From assembly GCA_964569265.1 (NCBI GenBank), contig CAZMTO010000004.1, forward strand, positions 14,936 to 78,935: 64,000 nucleotides of DNA, written 5' to 3'. The position numbers and the translations under genes were made by a program. Below are positions 26,936 to 34,047 of this stretch, piece by piece. Within the stretch, counting starts at the first letter, position 1; every line of letters begins with the position of its first letter. Under the pieces are notes generated by a model. That model ran no database searches and was not told where the DNA came from. It was given only the letters and a program-made list of their open reading frames with translations. The DNA is from Avidehalobacter sp964569265. Its GTDB lineage: Bacteria; Bacillota; Dehalobacteriia; UBA4068; UBA4997.

Positions 26936-27009
26936 TCAATCAAGGCTGAATAGACGTTTGTCTTGTCCCGCCCACCGCCCTATATACCTTGGCAGGCAGC
27001 CTTGATTGA
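26936..27009. repeat. Hairpin repeat unit 1 between uvrB and uvrA
   Basis: A perfect 13-bp inverted repeat, TCAATCAAGGCTG (26936-26948) and CAGCCTTGATTGA (26997-27009), encloses 48 bp that include CCCGCCCACCGCCCTATATAC. The same loop motif occurs in the unit at 27055. A further partial copy of the right-hand GC-rich arm (ACGCCTTGCGGCGCGGCTTT) lies at about 26904-26923. Confidence 0.75.
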
Positions 27010-27017
27010 AATTATAA

Positions 27018-27052
27018 GACAACGTAGATGTGGTGCTATTGTCAATTCCGCT
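27018..27052. repeat. 35-bp direct repeat, copy 1
   Basis: Matches 27375-27409 at 32 of 35 positions; shared core CTATTGTCAATTCCGCT. The two copies bracket the repeat mosaic next to the end of uvrB. Confidence 0.85.
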
Positions 27053-27054
27053 TT

Positions 27055-27127
27055 AAAAAGCCGCGCTAAAGTGGGTTTTATCTATTCCCGCCCACCGCCC
27101 TACATACGCCGTGCGGCGCGGCTTTTT
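27055..27127. repeat. Hairpin repeat unit 2 between uvrB and uvrA
   Basis: A perfect 12-bp inverted repeat AAAAAGCCGCGC (27055-27066) and GCGCGGCTTTTT (27116-27127) encloses 49 bp with CCCGCCCACCGCCCTACATAC. The arms differ wholly from unit 1 but remain complementary while the loop motif is kept. On the plus strand it could also act as a weak terminator. Confidence 0.75.
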
Positions 27128-27193
27128 GCAGCAAGGATTTCACACCCAAAGTCAAGGAATTGCAAGAGTGGTACCAAAACCTTTGTTAGTATG

Positions 27194-27321
27194 CCAGAAG
27201 GGCAAATGTGCGCCATATGCAAGGAGTGATTGTATTTTGTCGAGCAAGCTGCACTGATAGTGCGCGTCGCGAGCAAAATATAAGCACGACACAGCAGATG
27301 GCGTGCAGTTGTCCCTTCTGG
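27194..27321. repeat. Long imperfect palindrome, possible structured element
   Basis: CCAGAAGGG (27194-27202) pairs with CCCTTCTGG (27313-27321) and the pairing continues inward imperfectly (GCGCCATATGC against GCAGATGGCG). Smaller inverted repeats lie inside (ATTTTG/CAAAAT, GCACTGATAGTGC) and just outside (GGCGTACTGACAGTACGCC at 27338-27356). Whether it is an interspersed repeat or a transcribed RNA cannot be told here. Confidence 0.6.
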
Positions 27322-27374
27322 AGACGAGTCGCCGGAGGCGTACTGACAGTACGCCGACAAGTGAGGAGACTGAC

Positions 27375-27409
27375 GACAAAGTAGATGTGCCGCTATTGTC
27401 AATTCCGCT
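27375..27409. repeat. 35-bp direct repeat, copy 2
   Basis: Second copy of the repeat at 27018-27052; it ends 2 bp before the uvrB stop codon. Confidence 0.85.
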
Positions 27410-27411
27410 CT

Positions 27412-29394
27412 TCAAGTCTGGCTTTTAAGCTCCATAATAAGATCCCTCGCCTCCGCCGCTTTCTCAAATTCCAGCCGGCGGGCAGCTTCCCGCATTTCTT
27501 TTTCTAACTGGCGAATCACCTTGTCACGCTCACGCTTGCTCATCTTGGCAAACTTTTCGGGTTTAGCCGTTGCTTCTTCGTCGGGCAAAATGGCGCTTAT
27601 CAGGTCGCGCACGTCCTTTTTAACAGTGTGCGGCGTTATATTATGCTCAGTGTTATACGCCGTCTGTATGGCACGGCGGCGCTCGGTTTCGTCAATGGCC
27701 GTTTGCATCGAATCCGTCATATTGTCGGCGTAAAGTATTACACGGCCGTTTTCGTTACGGGCAGCACGGCCAATCGTCTGTATAAGCGAACGGTGCGAAC
27801 GCAAAAACCCCTCTTTATCGGCATCTAAAATAGCCACCAGCGATACTTCGGGTATATCCAGGCCCTCGCGCAGCAGGTTAATGCCCACCAGCACGTCAAA
27901 TTCACCAAGGCGCAAATCCCGCACAATCGCCATACGCTCCAGCGTTTTTACATCACTGTGCAGGTAACGCACCTTTACACCTGCCTCGTTAAGATAATCG
28001 GTCAAATCTTCGGCCATACGTTTGGTAAGCGTGGTAACCAGCACGCGCCCGCCGGCCGCTGTGGTTTTGGTTATTTCGTTTAAAAGATGGTCTATCTGGT
28101 GTTCTATCGGGTGAATTTCTATTAAAGGGTCTAACAAACCGGTAGGCCGCAGCACCTGTTCCACCACCTGCGGCGAATGTTCCAGCTCGTAATCGCCGGG
28201 TGTAGCCGATACATAAACCGCCTGATGAATACGCTCCTCAAATTCTTCAAAGCGCAAAGGCCGGTTATCTATGGCCGATGGCAGCCTAAAGCCGTATTCT
28301 ACCAGCGATTCTTTGCGGGCACGGTCGCCGGAATACATACCGCGCACCTGCGGCAGGGTAACGTGGCTCTCGTCCACAAACAGTATAAAATCATCGGGAA
28401 AATAATCCAGCAGAGTATAGGGCGCTTCGCCGGGCTGTCTGCCGTCCATATAGCGCGAATAATTTTCTACCCCCTGGCAGTGGCCTATAGCCTCCAGCAT
28501 TTCCAGATCAAAGCGGGTGCGCTGTTCCAGCCGTTGCGCCTCTAACAGCTTGTTTTGGGCATTAAGCTCCGTCAGGCGTTCGTCTAATTCTACCCTGATA
28601 TCGGCAATGGCACGCTCCATAGTGTTATCGCCCATAACATAATGGCTGGCCGGGAATATGCTGGTATACGGCAGGCGGTGTACCACCTCGCCGGTAACAT
28701 TGTTAACCTCGGATATCGCTTCGATCTCATCTCCAAAAAATTCTACGCGCACCAAAACATCGCTGTAGCCACTGGGGAATATCTCCACAACGTCTCCCTT
28801 AGCGCGAAAAGTGCCGCGGTGCAGGTCAACATCGTTGCGGGTGTACTGATCATCTATCAGGCGGCGCAGCAGGTGGTCACGCTCCATTTGCTGGCCCACG
28901 CGCAGCGATATCATCATCTCCTGATAAAAGGTCGGTGAACCTAAGCCGTATATGGCCGAAACCGATGCCACCACAATAACGTCACGGCGTTCTAACAGGG
29001 CGGCAGTGGCCGAATGGCGCAGCTTTTCTATCTCGTCGTTGATGGCGGCATCCTTGGCAATATAGGTGTCAGAACGGGCAATGTATGCTTCCGGCTGATA
29101 ATAATCGTAATAGCTTACAAAATATTCCACCGCATTCTCCGGGAAGAATTCTTTAAACTCGCCGTAAAGCTGTGCCGCCAGCGTTTTGTTATGCGCTATA
29201 ACCAGAGCAGGCCGCCCGGCACGTTCTATAACATTGGCCATAGTAAATGTTTTGCCGCTGCCCGTAACACCCAAAAGTGTCTGGTGCGGTGCCCCGGCGT
29301 TTATACCGGCTACCAGTGCATCCACCGCCTGCGGCTGGTCTCCGGTAAGCTTATAATTGCTGTGCAGCTTAAACGGCACCTCTTTATATGCCAT
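27412..29394 (-). CDS. uvrB: Excinuclease ABC subunit B
   Basis: A 660-residue helicase-like protein that receives DNA from UvrA and recruits UvrC. Walker A GVTGSGKTFTMANVIE, the beta-hairpin region YYDYYQPEAYIARSDTYI, helicase motifs (FVDESHVTLPQ; LREGLDIPEVSLVAILDAD; QTIGRAARN) and the C-terminal UVR motif (about 620-655) that contacts UvrC are all present. GGGGTGA precedes the ATG. Transcription towards uvrA would cross the repeat-rich gap at 26841-27411. Confidence 0.98.
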   Translation of the reverse strand: MAYKEVPFKLHSNYKLTGDQPQAVDALVAGINAGAPHQTLLGVTGSGKTFTMANVIERAGRPALVIAHNKTLAAQLYGEFKEFFPENAVEYFVSYYDYYQPEAYIARSDTYIAKDAAINDEIEKLRHSATAALLERRDVIVVASVSAIYGLGSPTFYQEMMISLRVGQQMERDHLLRRLIDDQYTRNDVDLHRGTFRAKGDVVEIFPSGYSDVLVRVEFFGDEIEAISEVNNVTGEVVHRLPYTSIFPASHYVMGDNTMERAIADIRVELDERLTELNAQNKLLEAQRLEQRTRFDLEMLEAIGHCQGVENYSRYMDGRQPGEAPYTLLDYFPDDFILFVDESHVTLPQVRGMYSGDRARKESLVEYGFRLPSAIDNRPLRFEEFEERIHQAVYVSATPGDYELEHSPQVVEQVLRPTGLLDPLIEIHPIEHQIDHLLNEITKTTAAGGRVLVTTLTKRMAEDLTDYLNEAGVKVRYLHSDVKTLERMAIVRDLRLGEFDVLVGINLLREGLDIPEVSLVAILDADKEGFLRSHRSLIQTIGRAARNENGRVILYADNMTDSMQTAIDETERRRAIQTAYNTEHNITPHTVKKDVRDLISAILPDEEATAKPEKFAKMSKRERDKVIRQLEKEMREAARRLEFEKAAEARDLIMELKSQT

Positions 29395-29518
29395 AATGTC
29401 ACCCCGCTTATCAAATTTTGCTTATCATAGTATTATAACATATTATATATATTTTTTCTACCCTGTTAGCTGTGCTAAATGCACGTTGGCAATATTTTAC
29501 CCGGTTTTTTGCTGTGTA

Positions 29519-29548
29519 TTGCCTGTGTGCCGCACTTTATGGTATAAT
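29519..29548 (+). promoter_or_regulatory. Promoter of the 47-residue membrane protein gene
   Basis: TTGCCT (29519-29524), 18-bp spacer, TATAAT (29543-29548), about 48 bp before ATG 29596. Confidence 0.65.
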
Positions 29549-29595
29549 ATAAACAGTGTTATATAACAATTAACTACATAATGGAGGTATGTGAT

Positions 29596-29739
29596 ATGGC
29601 GATGGGAGCAGGCTTGGGTATGTTTTCGATGATGTGGTTTGCAATATGCTTTGCCATAAGTGTTTTGGGCGTTTATGCATTGGTGCTGGCCATAAAGGCA
29701 CTGCGTATTTATATTGACAAAAACACCCGCGGTTACTAA
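29596..29739 (+). CDS. Small membrane protein, 47 residues, unknown function
   Basis: A short gene with all signs of being real: a consensus promoter, GGAGG 8 bp before ATG 29596, and a terminator just after its stop. The product starts MAMGAGLGMFSMMWF and is mostly one membrane helix (about 9-35), ending with a basic tail (IKALRIYIDKNTRGY). Similar single-helix proteins with an ALKIYIDKN-like tail are, as I recall, frequent in clostridial genomes but have no assigned function. It is divergent from uvrB and independent of it. Confidence 0.8.
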   Translation: MAMGAGLGMFSMMWFAICFAISVLGVYALVLAIKALRIYIDKNTRGY

Positions 29740-29746
29740 AAAAATT

Positions 29747-29778
29747 AAGCTCCCCGCGCACAGGCAGGGAGCATTTTT
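29747..29778. terminator. Bidirectional terminator
   Basis: GCTCCC (29749-29754) pairs with GGGAGC (29767-29772); T-rich on the plus side and a run of T on the minus side, serving the convergent small membrane gene and the phosphodiesterase. Confidence 0.8.
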
Positions 29779-30286
29779 ATTTGTCAAAGTATTTAATTTC
29801 GCCGCTGATATTGCTGCCGCTTACCGTTAAAATGCCGTAAGACGGGCGTTTAATTTCTCCTAACGGGCGCTGCGCCGAACCGGGATTAAACAGCAGCATA
29901 CCGTCTGTCACCTCGTTCATTGGCACGTGAGAATGACCGAACACCAGCGCGTTTATCGGTTTATCGGCAAAGGCCATATTTACCGCCAGCCGGGCGCATT
30001 GTTCGGCGTTTTTGCCAAACAAATGGCCGTGCGTAACCCCAATAAAGCAATCTTCGGCAGCCACCCGGCGCATAAGCCCCAGTTCGGCCACCAGCGCTGC
30101 ATCATCACAGTTGCCGGCCACACCTTCGCACCGGGCAATACGGCTTAAATAGCCCCAAAGCTGCAGGCTTGTCCAATCGCCGGCGTGCAAAATAAGGTCG
30201 GGCTTTTCAGCCTCAACAAGCTCCAGCACCTTGGGCAGCTTTTGCCCCGGCAGCCAGTGGGTATCCGACAAAACAGCTATCTTCAT
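29777..30286 (-). CDS. YfcE/MJ0936-family metallophosphoesterase
   Basis: A 169-residue calcineurin-like phosphodiesterase. Metal ligands appear in order: LSDTHW, LHAGDWTS, GNCDD, THGHLFG and FGHSHVP, with the end NPGSAQRPLG typical of the family. These enzymes hydrolyse phosphodiesters with Mn2+, physiological substrate usually unknown. The start at 30286 (MKIAVLSDTHW) is preferred since GGAGG is 8 bp upstream; an in-frame ATG two codons earlier is too close to it. Confidence 0.9.
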   Translation of the reverse strand: MKIAVLSDTHWLPGQKLPKVLELVEAEKPDLILHAGDWTSLQLWGYLSRIARCEGVAGNCDDAALVAELGLMRRVAAEDCFIGVTHGHLFGKNAEQCARLAVNMAFADKPINALVFGHSHVPMNEVTDGMLLFNPGSAQRPLGEIKRPSYGILTVSGSNISGEIKYFDK

Positions 30287-30341
30287 AAACATACCTCCTT
30301 GTTATCCCAATAATATACCCCTATAATTTGCCCAATAAAGC

Positions 30342-30373
30342 AAAAAGAACCTGCACGGAGCAGGCTCTTTTTT
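30342..30373. terminator. Terminator of the cold-shock gene, probably bidirectional
   Basis: Stem AAGAACCTGC with GCAGGCTCTT around ACGGA, T-run on both strands; it separates csp from the phosphodiesterase gene. Confidence 0.85.
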
Positions 30374-30387
30374 CTGTTATGCTTTTA

Positions 30388-30585
30388 TTACAGTTTAACC
30401 ACATTGGCCGCCTGCGGGCCACGGGCGCCTTCTACCTCGTCAAATTCAACCTCCTGGCCTTCGTCCAGCGTTTTAAAGCCTTCGGACTGAATAGCGGAGA
30501 AATGCACAAAAACATCATTGCCCTCGGCCTTTTCAATAAAACCGAAACCCTTTTCCGCATTAAACCATTTAACCTTGCCTTTCAT
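30388..30585 (-). CDS. csp: Cold-shock protein
   Basis: A 65-residue single cold-shock domain that binds single-stranded nucleic acid and acts as an RNA chaperone. RNP1 KGFGFIE and RNP2 VFVHFSAI are intact. The start (MKGKVKWFNAEKG) is set by GGAGG 8 bp before ATG 30585; the frame is open much further upstream without support. Paralogue of the gene at 52675. Confidence 0.96.
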   Translation of the reverse strand: MKGKVKWFNAEKGFGFIEKAEGNDVFVHFSAIQSEGFKTLDEGQEVEFDEVEGARGPQAANVVKL

Positions 30586-30693
30586 TACAAAACCTCCTTG
30601 GAGTAAACTTACATTGCTTATTATATGCGATTTGGCAAAACTTTGCAAGTCCGCAATAAAAATCTTTATCGACACATTTTGGCAGACAGCATA

Positions 30694-30722
30694 TTGCACA
30701 TTACCACCGGATAGATTATAAT
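30694..30722 (+). promoter_or_regulatory. Promoter of mntP
   Basis: TTGCAC (30694-30699), 17-bp spacer, TATAAT (30717-30722), leaving a leader of about 50 nt with a small hairpin TGTGCA/TGCACA. No yybP-ykoY element is visible here, unlike at terC. Confidence 0.7.
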
Positions 30723-30780
30723 AAATATATTGGGGTTTATGTGCATAAACACTGCACATTTATTGGGGGGGTAAAGGTAT

Positions 30781-31323
30781 TTGAGTATTACGGAAATTCT
30801 GCTTATTGGTATTGCCCTTTCTATGGATGCCTTTGCGGTATCAGCCGTTAGCGGTATGAGCATTAAAAACATAACCAGGCGTGACATTTTGCTGTTAGCC
30901 TGCGCCTTTGGCGGCTTTCAGGGGCTAATGCCGCTTACCGGGTTTTATGCCGGCAACCTGTTTGGCGTGTTTATGGATACCTGGGCGCCGTATATTGCCT
31001 GTGGCCTGCTGCTTATAGTAGGCGGCAATATGATATGGGATACCCTAAAGGGTGACGCCGAAGCGCTTTCGGCCATTACGGTAAAGTTAGTGCTTATACA
31101 GGCTGTGGCCACCAGCATAGATGCTCTGGCGGTGGGTGTTAGTATGGCAGCCGCCGGCAACGTAAACATATGGCAGGCAGCAGGGCTTATTGCCGCCACC
31201 ACATTTTGCCTTACTATATTGGCGGTAAAGGTAGGCCAGCGCCTTGGTGCCGCCCTGGCAGAAAAAGCCGGTCTGTTAGGCGGTATCATCTTAATAATTA
31301 TCGGTATTAAAATGCTGTTTTAA
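30781..31323 (+). CDS. mntP: Manganese efflux pump MntP
   Basis: A 180-residue protein with six membrane helices, exporting Mn2+. The two half-repeats are visible: IALSMDAFAVSAVSGM and AVATSIDALAVGVSMA, each with the aspartate needed for transport. TTG start at 30781 preceded by AAAGG. A terminator follows directly, so it is monocistronic. With terC it gives the cell two manganese exit routes in this window. Confidence 0.95.
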   Translation: MSITEILLIGIALSMDAFAVSAVSGMSIKNITRRDILLLACAFGGFQGLMPLTGFYAGNLFGVFMDTWAPYIACGLLLIVGGNMIWDTLKGDAEALSAITVKLVLIQAVATSIDALAVGVSMAAAGNVNIWQAAGLIAATTFCLTILAVKVGQRLGAALAEKAGLLGGIILIIIGIKMLF

Positions 31324-31338
31324 GCATTGCCGGCCGTC

Positions 31339-31368
31339 AGCCTTCTCCGTTGGGGGGAGGCTTTTTTT
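31339..31368 (+). terminator. Terminator of mntP
   Basis: Stem AGCCTTCTCC with GGGGAGGCT (one bulge), then seven T residues. Confidence 0.88.
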
Positions 31369-31458
31369 GCAGCCTTGACACTGCCAAAAGGTTGTTTTAT
31401 ACTGATAAAAACGACAAAATTACCGTCAATACCGTATAAACCGTTTAAGGAGAATATT

Positions 31459-32931
31459 ATGACCAAATGCCTAATGATACAGGGTACAATGTCCGGTGCG
31501 GGCAAAAGCCTTACGGTTACCGCGCTGTGCCGCATATTTTTGCAGGATGGCTACCGGGTTGCACCGTTTAAAAGCCAAAATATGGCGCTTAACAGCTATA
31601 TAACCCCCGACGGGCTGGAAATTGGCCGCGCACAGGCCGCACAGGCCGAAGCTGCCGGCAAAGAGCCGGATGCCCGTATGAACCCGGTGCTGCTAAAGCC
31701 CTGCGGAGATTCTACCAGCCAGGTTATAGTAAACGGCCGCGTTAGGGGCAATTACCCTGCCGCCGAATATTACAAAATGAACCCCACCCTGATACCCGAC
31801 GTTTTGGCCGCATACAACAGCCTTGCCGCCGAAAACGACATCATTGTGATAGAGGGCGCCGGCAGCCCGGCAGAAATTAACCTACCGCCGGACAAATTTG
31901 TTAATATGGGGCTGGCCGATTTGGTAAATGCCCCGGTGGTGCTGGTGGGCAACATAGAACCCGGCGGCGTGTTTGCTCAGCTTTACGGCACCATTGGCCT
32001 GTTGCAGCCGCAGCACCAAAAGCGCATTATCGGTACAATTATCAACAATTTTCGGGGTGATGCTTCGCTGCTTACGCCCGGTTATGCTATTTTAGAGGAG
32101 CTTACCGGCAAGCCGCTGCTGGGCGTTGTACCGCACTGTAACGCCGATATAGACGATGAGGACAGCCTTAGCGAACGTTTGGGGCAGCAAAGCCACGATA
32201 AACCTCTGGATGTTGCTGTTATCCGCCTGCCGCATATATCTAACTTTACGGATTTTTCACCGCTGGAAGAACACCCGGCCATTGGTGTGCGCTATGTTGA
32301 CAGCGCCAAAAAGCTGGGCGACCCCGACCTGATAATTCTGCCCGGCACCAAAAGCACTATGGACGACTTAAAATGGCTGCGGCAATGCGGTCTGGCGCCC
32401 CAAATTATCCGCAAGGCTGCCAATGCCTGCCCGATAATCGGGGTATGCGGCGGCTACCAAATGCTGGGAGAAGAAATAAGCGACCCGGTAGGTGCCGAAG
32501 GCGGCGGGCAAATGGCCGGGCTGGGGCTGCTGCCTATGCGCACCCAATTTGCCGCCCAAAAATCGCGCACACGGGTTAGTGCCCAAACCGTTTGCGCCGG
32601 GCTGGGCAATGCAACGCTGGATTGCTACGAAATTCATATGGGGCAAACCACCGGCACCGCACCCGCCTTTGCCAAATTATCTAACGGCAAATTAGACGGC
32701 GCTGTGCAGGGCAATGTGTTTGGCACTTATCTGCACGGCCTGTTTGATACCGGCGAGCTTACCGCCGCGCTGGCCGCTATGCTGTTGCAGCGCAAAGGGC
32801 TTAACCCCGATTGTATTAAACCGGAGCCGCGCGATAAATACCGCAACCGTCAGTATGATATTTTGGCTGATACCGTGCGCAGCCACCTTGATATGGACAA
32901 GCTCTACCGGCTGCTGAACACCTGGCAGTAG
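31459..32931 (+). CDS. cobQ: Cobyric acid synthase
   Basis: A 490-residue glutamine-dependent enzyme amidating four carboxylates of adenosylcobyrinic diamide in cobalamin synthesis (also named cbiP). The N-terminal ATPase domain has GTMSGAGKSLTVTALCRIF and KSQNMALNSYI; the C-terminal glutamine amidotransferase domain has the nucleophile in GVCGGYQMLGEEI and the motif CYEIHMGQTTG. Start ATG 31459 is set by AAGGAGA. No other cobalamin gene is near, so the pathway genes are scattered or partial; a cobalamin riboswitch occurs separately at 53.6 kb. Confidence 0.95.
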   Translation: MTKCLMIQGTMSGAGKSLTVTALCRIFLQDGYRVAPFKSQNMALNSYITPDGLEIGRAQAAQAEAAGKEPDARMNPVLLKPCGDSTSQVIVNGRVRGNYPAAEYYKMNPTLIPDVLAAYNSLAAENDIIVIEGAGSPAEINLPPDKFVNMGLADLVNAPVVLVGNIEPGGVFAQLYGTIGLLQPQHQKRIIGTIINNFRGDASLLTPGYAILEELTGKPLLGVVPHCNADIDDEDSLSERLGQQSHDKPLDVAVIRLPHISNFTDFSPLEEHPAIGVRYVDSAKKLGDPDLIILPGTKSTMDDLKWLRQCGLAPQIIRKAANACPIIGVCGGYQMLGEEISDPVGAEGGGQMAGLGLLPMRTQFAAQKSRTRVSAQTVCAGLGNATLDCYEIHMGQTTGTAPAFAKLSNGKLDGAVQGNVFGTYLHGLFDTGELTAALAAMLLQRKGLNPDCIKPEPRDKYRNRQYDILADTVRSHLDMDKLYRLLNTWQ

Positions 32932-33027
32932 CACACACAGTTTTTACATAACTTTACACAATTATGATAGAACTTTACAGCAAATATGCTTAAAATAATA
33001 TTATAAACAGAAAGAGAGGAGAGAAAT

Positions 33028-33858
33028 TTGACGAACGATAAAAATTATACCAACTGCACCATTGATTTTAATCAGAAAAAAGGCTTTATATGCGATATGG
33101 ACGGTGTTATTTACCACGGGAACCAGGTGCTGCCCGGTGTAGCCGAATTTATACAGTGGCTGAACGATGAGCATAAGGAATTTTTGTTTTTAACCAACAA
33201 CAGCAACTACACCCCGCGTGAGCTTAACCAAAAGCTGGCGCGTATGGGGCTTGATGTGCCGGAAAAGCATTTTTATACCAGTGCGCTGGCCACTGCTGCC
33301 TTTTTAAAAGAACAGGCTCCGGGGTGTTCGGTGTTTGCCATTGGCGAGGCCGGGCTGCTTAATGCGCTTTATGATGCCGGCATAACCATGAACGACGTTA
33401 ACCCGGATTATGTAGTGGTAGGCGAAGGCCGCACCTATTCGTTAGAATCTTTAACCAAGGCTACCAATTTGGTGCTAAAAGGTGCCAAGCTTATCGGTGC
33501 CAACTCCGATGTATCCGGCCCGATAGAACACGGCATTGCCCCGGCCTGCCGCGCGCTTATTGCCCCTATTGAAATGGCCACCGGCAAAGAAGCCTACTTT
33601 TGCGGCAAGCCCAACCCGCTGATGATGCGCACCGGTCTTAATCTGCTGGGGTGCCATTCGGGAGAAGCCGTTATGGTGGGCGACCGTATGGACACCGATG
33701 TGGTTTCGGGTATGGAAAGCGGTATGTCTACGGTGCTGGTACTTTCCGGCGTTTCTACCGTTGATACCTTGAAAACCTATGCTTACCGCCCCGGCGCAGT
33801 GCTAAACGGCGTAGGTGATATCCCGGTTATCGCCAAAAACAGCCGCACCGCCCTTTAA
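33028..33858 (+). CDS. HAD-IIA family phosphatase (NagD-like)
   Basis: A 276-residue haloacid-dehalogenase hydrolase. Motif I FICDMDGVIYHGN with the nucleophile aspartate, motif II FLTNNSN, motif III lysine in FCGKPNPLMM, and motif IV MVGDRMDTDV are all present; the C2-type cap lies between. Members dephosphorylate small metabolites such as nucleotides, p-nitrophenyl phosphate or glycolytic by-products. TTG start at 33028 with AGGAG upstream. Before insertion of the neighbouring block it would have been convergent with pepF across one shared terminator. Confidence 0.92.
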   Translation: MTNDKNYTNCTIDFNQKKGFICDMDGVIYHGNQVLPGVAEFIQWLNDEHKEFLFLTNNSNYTPRELNQKLARMGLDVPEKHFYTSALATAAFLKEQAPGCSVFAIGEAGLLNALYDAGITMNDVNPDYVVVGEGRTYSLESLTKATNLVLKGAKLIGANSDVSGPIEHGIAPACRALIAPIEMATGKEAYFCGKPNPLMMRTGLNLLGCHSGEAVMVGDRMDTDVVSGMESGMSTVLVLSGVSTVDTLKTYAYRPGAVLNGVGDIPVIAKNSRTAL

Positions 33859-33887
33859 ACCGCCAACAAATATCAAAGCTATACATA

Positions 33888-33929
33888 AAAACTCCCCTTG
33901 CCACAAACCGCAAGGGGAGTTATTTTTAT
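33888..33929. terminator. Bidirectional terminator beside the island
   Basis: Perfect 11-bp stem AACTCCCCTTG/CAAGGGGAGTT, T-rich on both strands. It ends the HAD gene and, on the minus strand, whatever reads out of the island; in the reconstructed island-free order it would lie just after pepF. Confidence 0.93.
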
Positions 33930-33981
33930 TGTATTTTACGGCAAAAGCCCAAGCAGGCATTATCAGCCCAAAAGCTTTTCC
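33918..33981. repeat. 64-bp direct repeat, left copy
   Basis: Identical to 46169-46232 except one base (G at 33953, A in the right copy). Contains a detached copy of the last five codons and stop of pepF on the minus strand (GGGCTGA region) plus its downstream spacer. Confidence 0.97.
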
Positions 33982-34047
33982 GGGTTTCGGCAACTTAGAT
34001 TCCAAGCTTTAGTCGTTTCTGCTCCGCTTTATAATTTAACTGCCCCT

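Noticed and set aside
26936..27009. The 13-bp inverted repeat read as a terminator for uvrB transcription
   Set aside because: On the minus strand it is followed by an A-run rather than a T-run, and the loop of 48 nt is too long for an intrinsic terminator.
27100..27402. A 100-codon minus-strand open frame in the uvrB-uvrA gap
   Set aside because: It lies across nested inverted repeats, lacks a ribosome binding site and has an atypical Cys/Ser/His-rich composition, as expected for a frame running through palindromic repeats.
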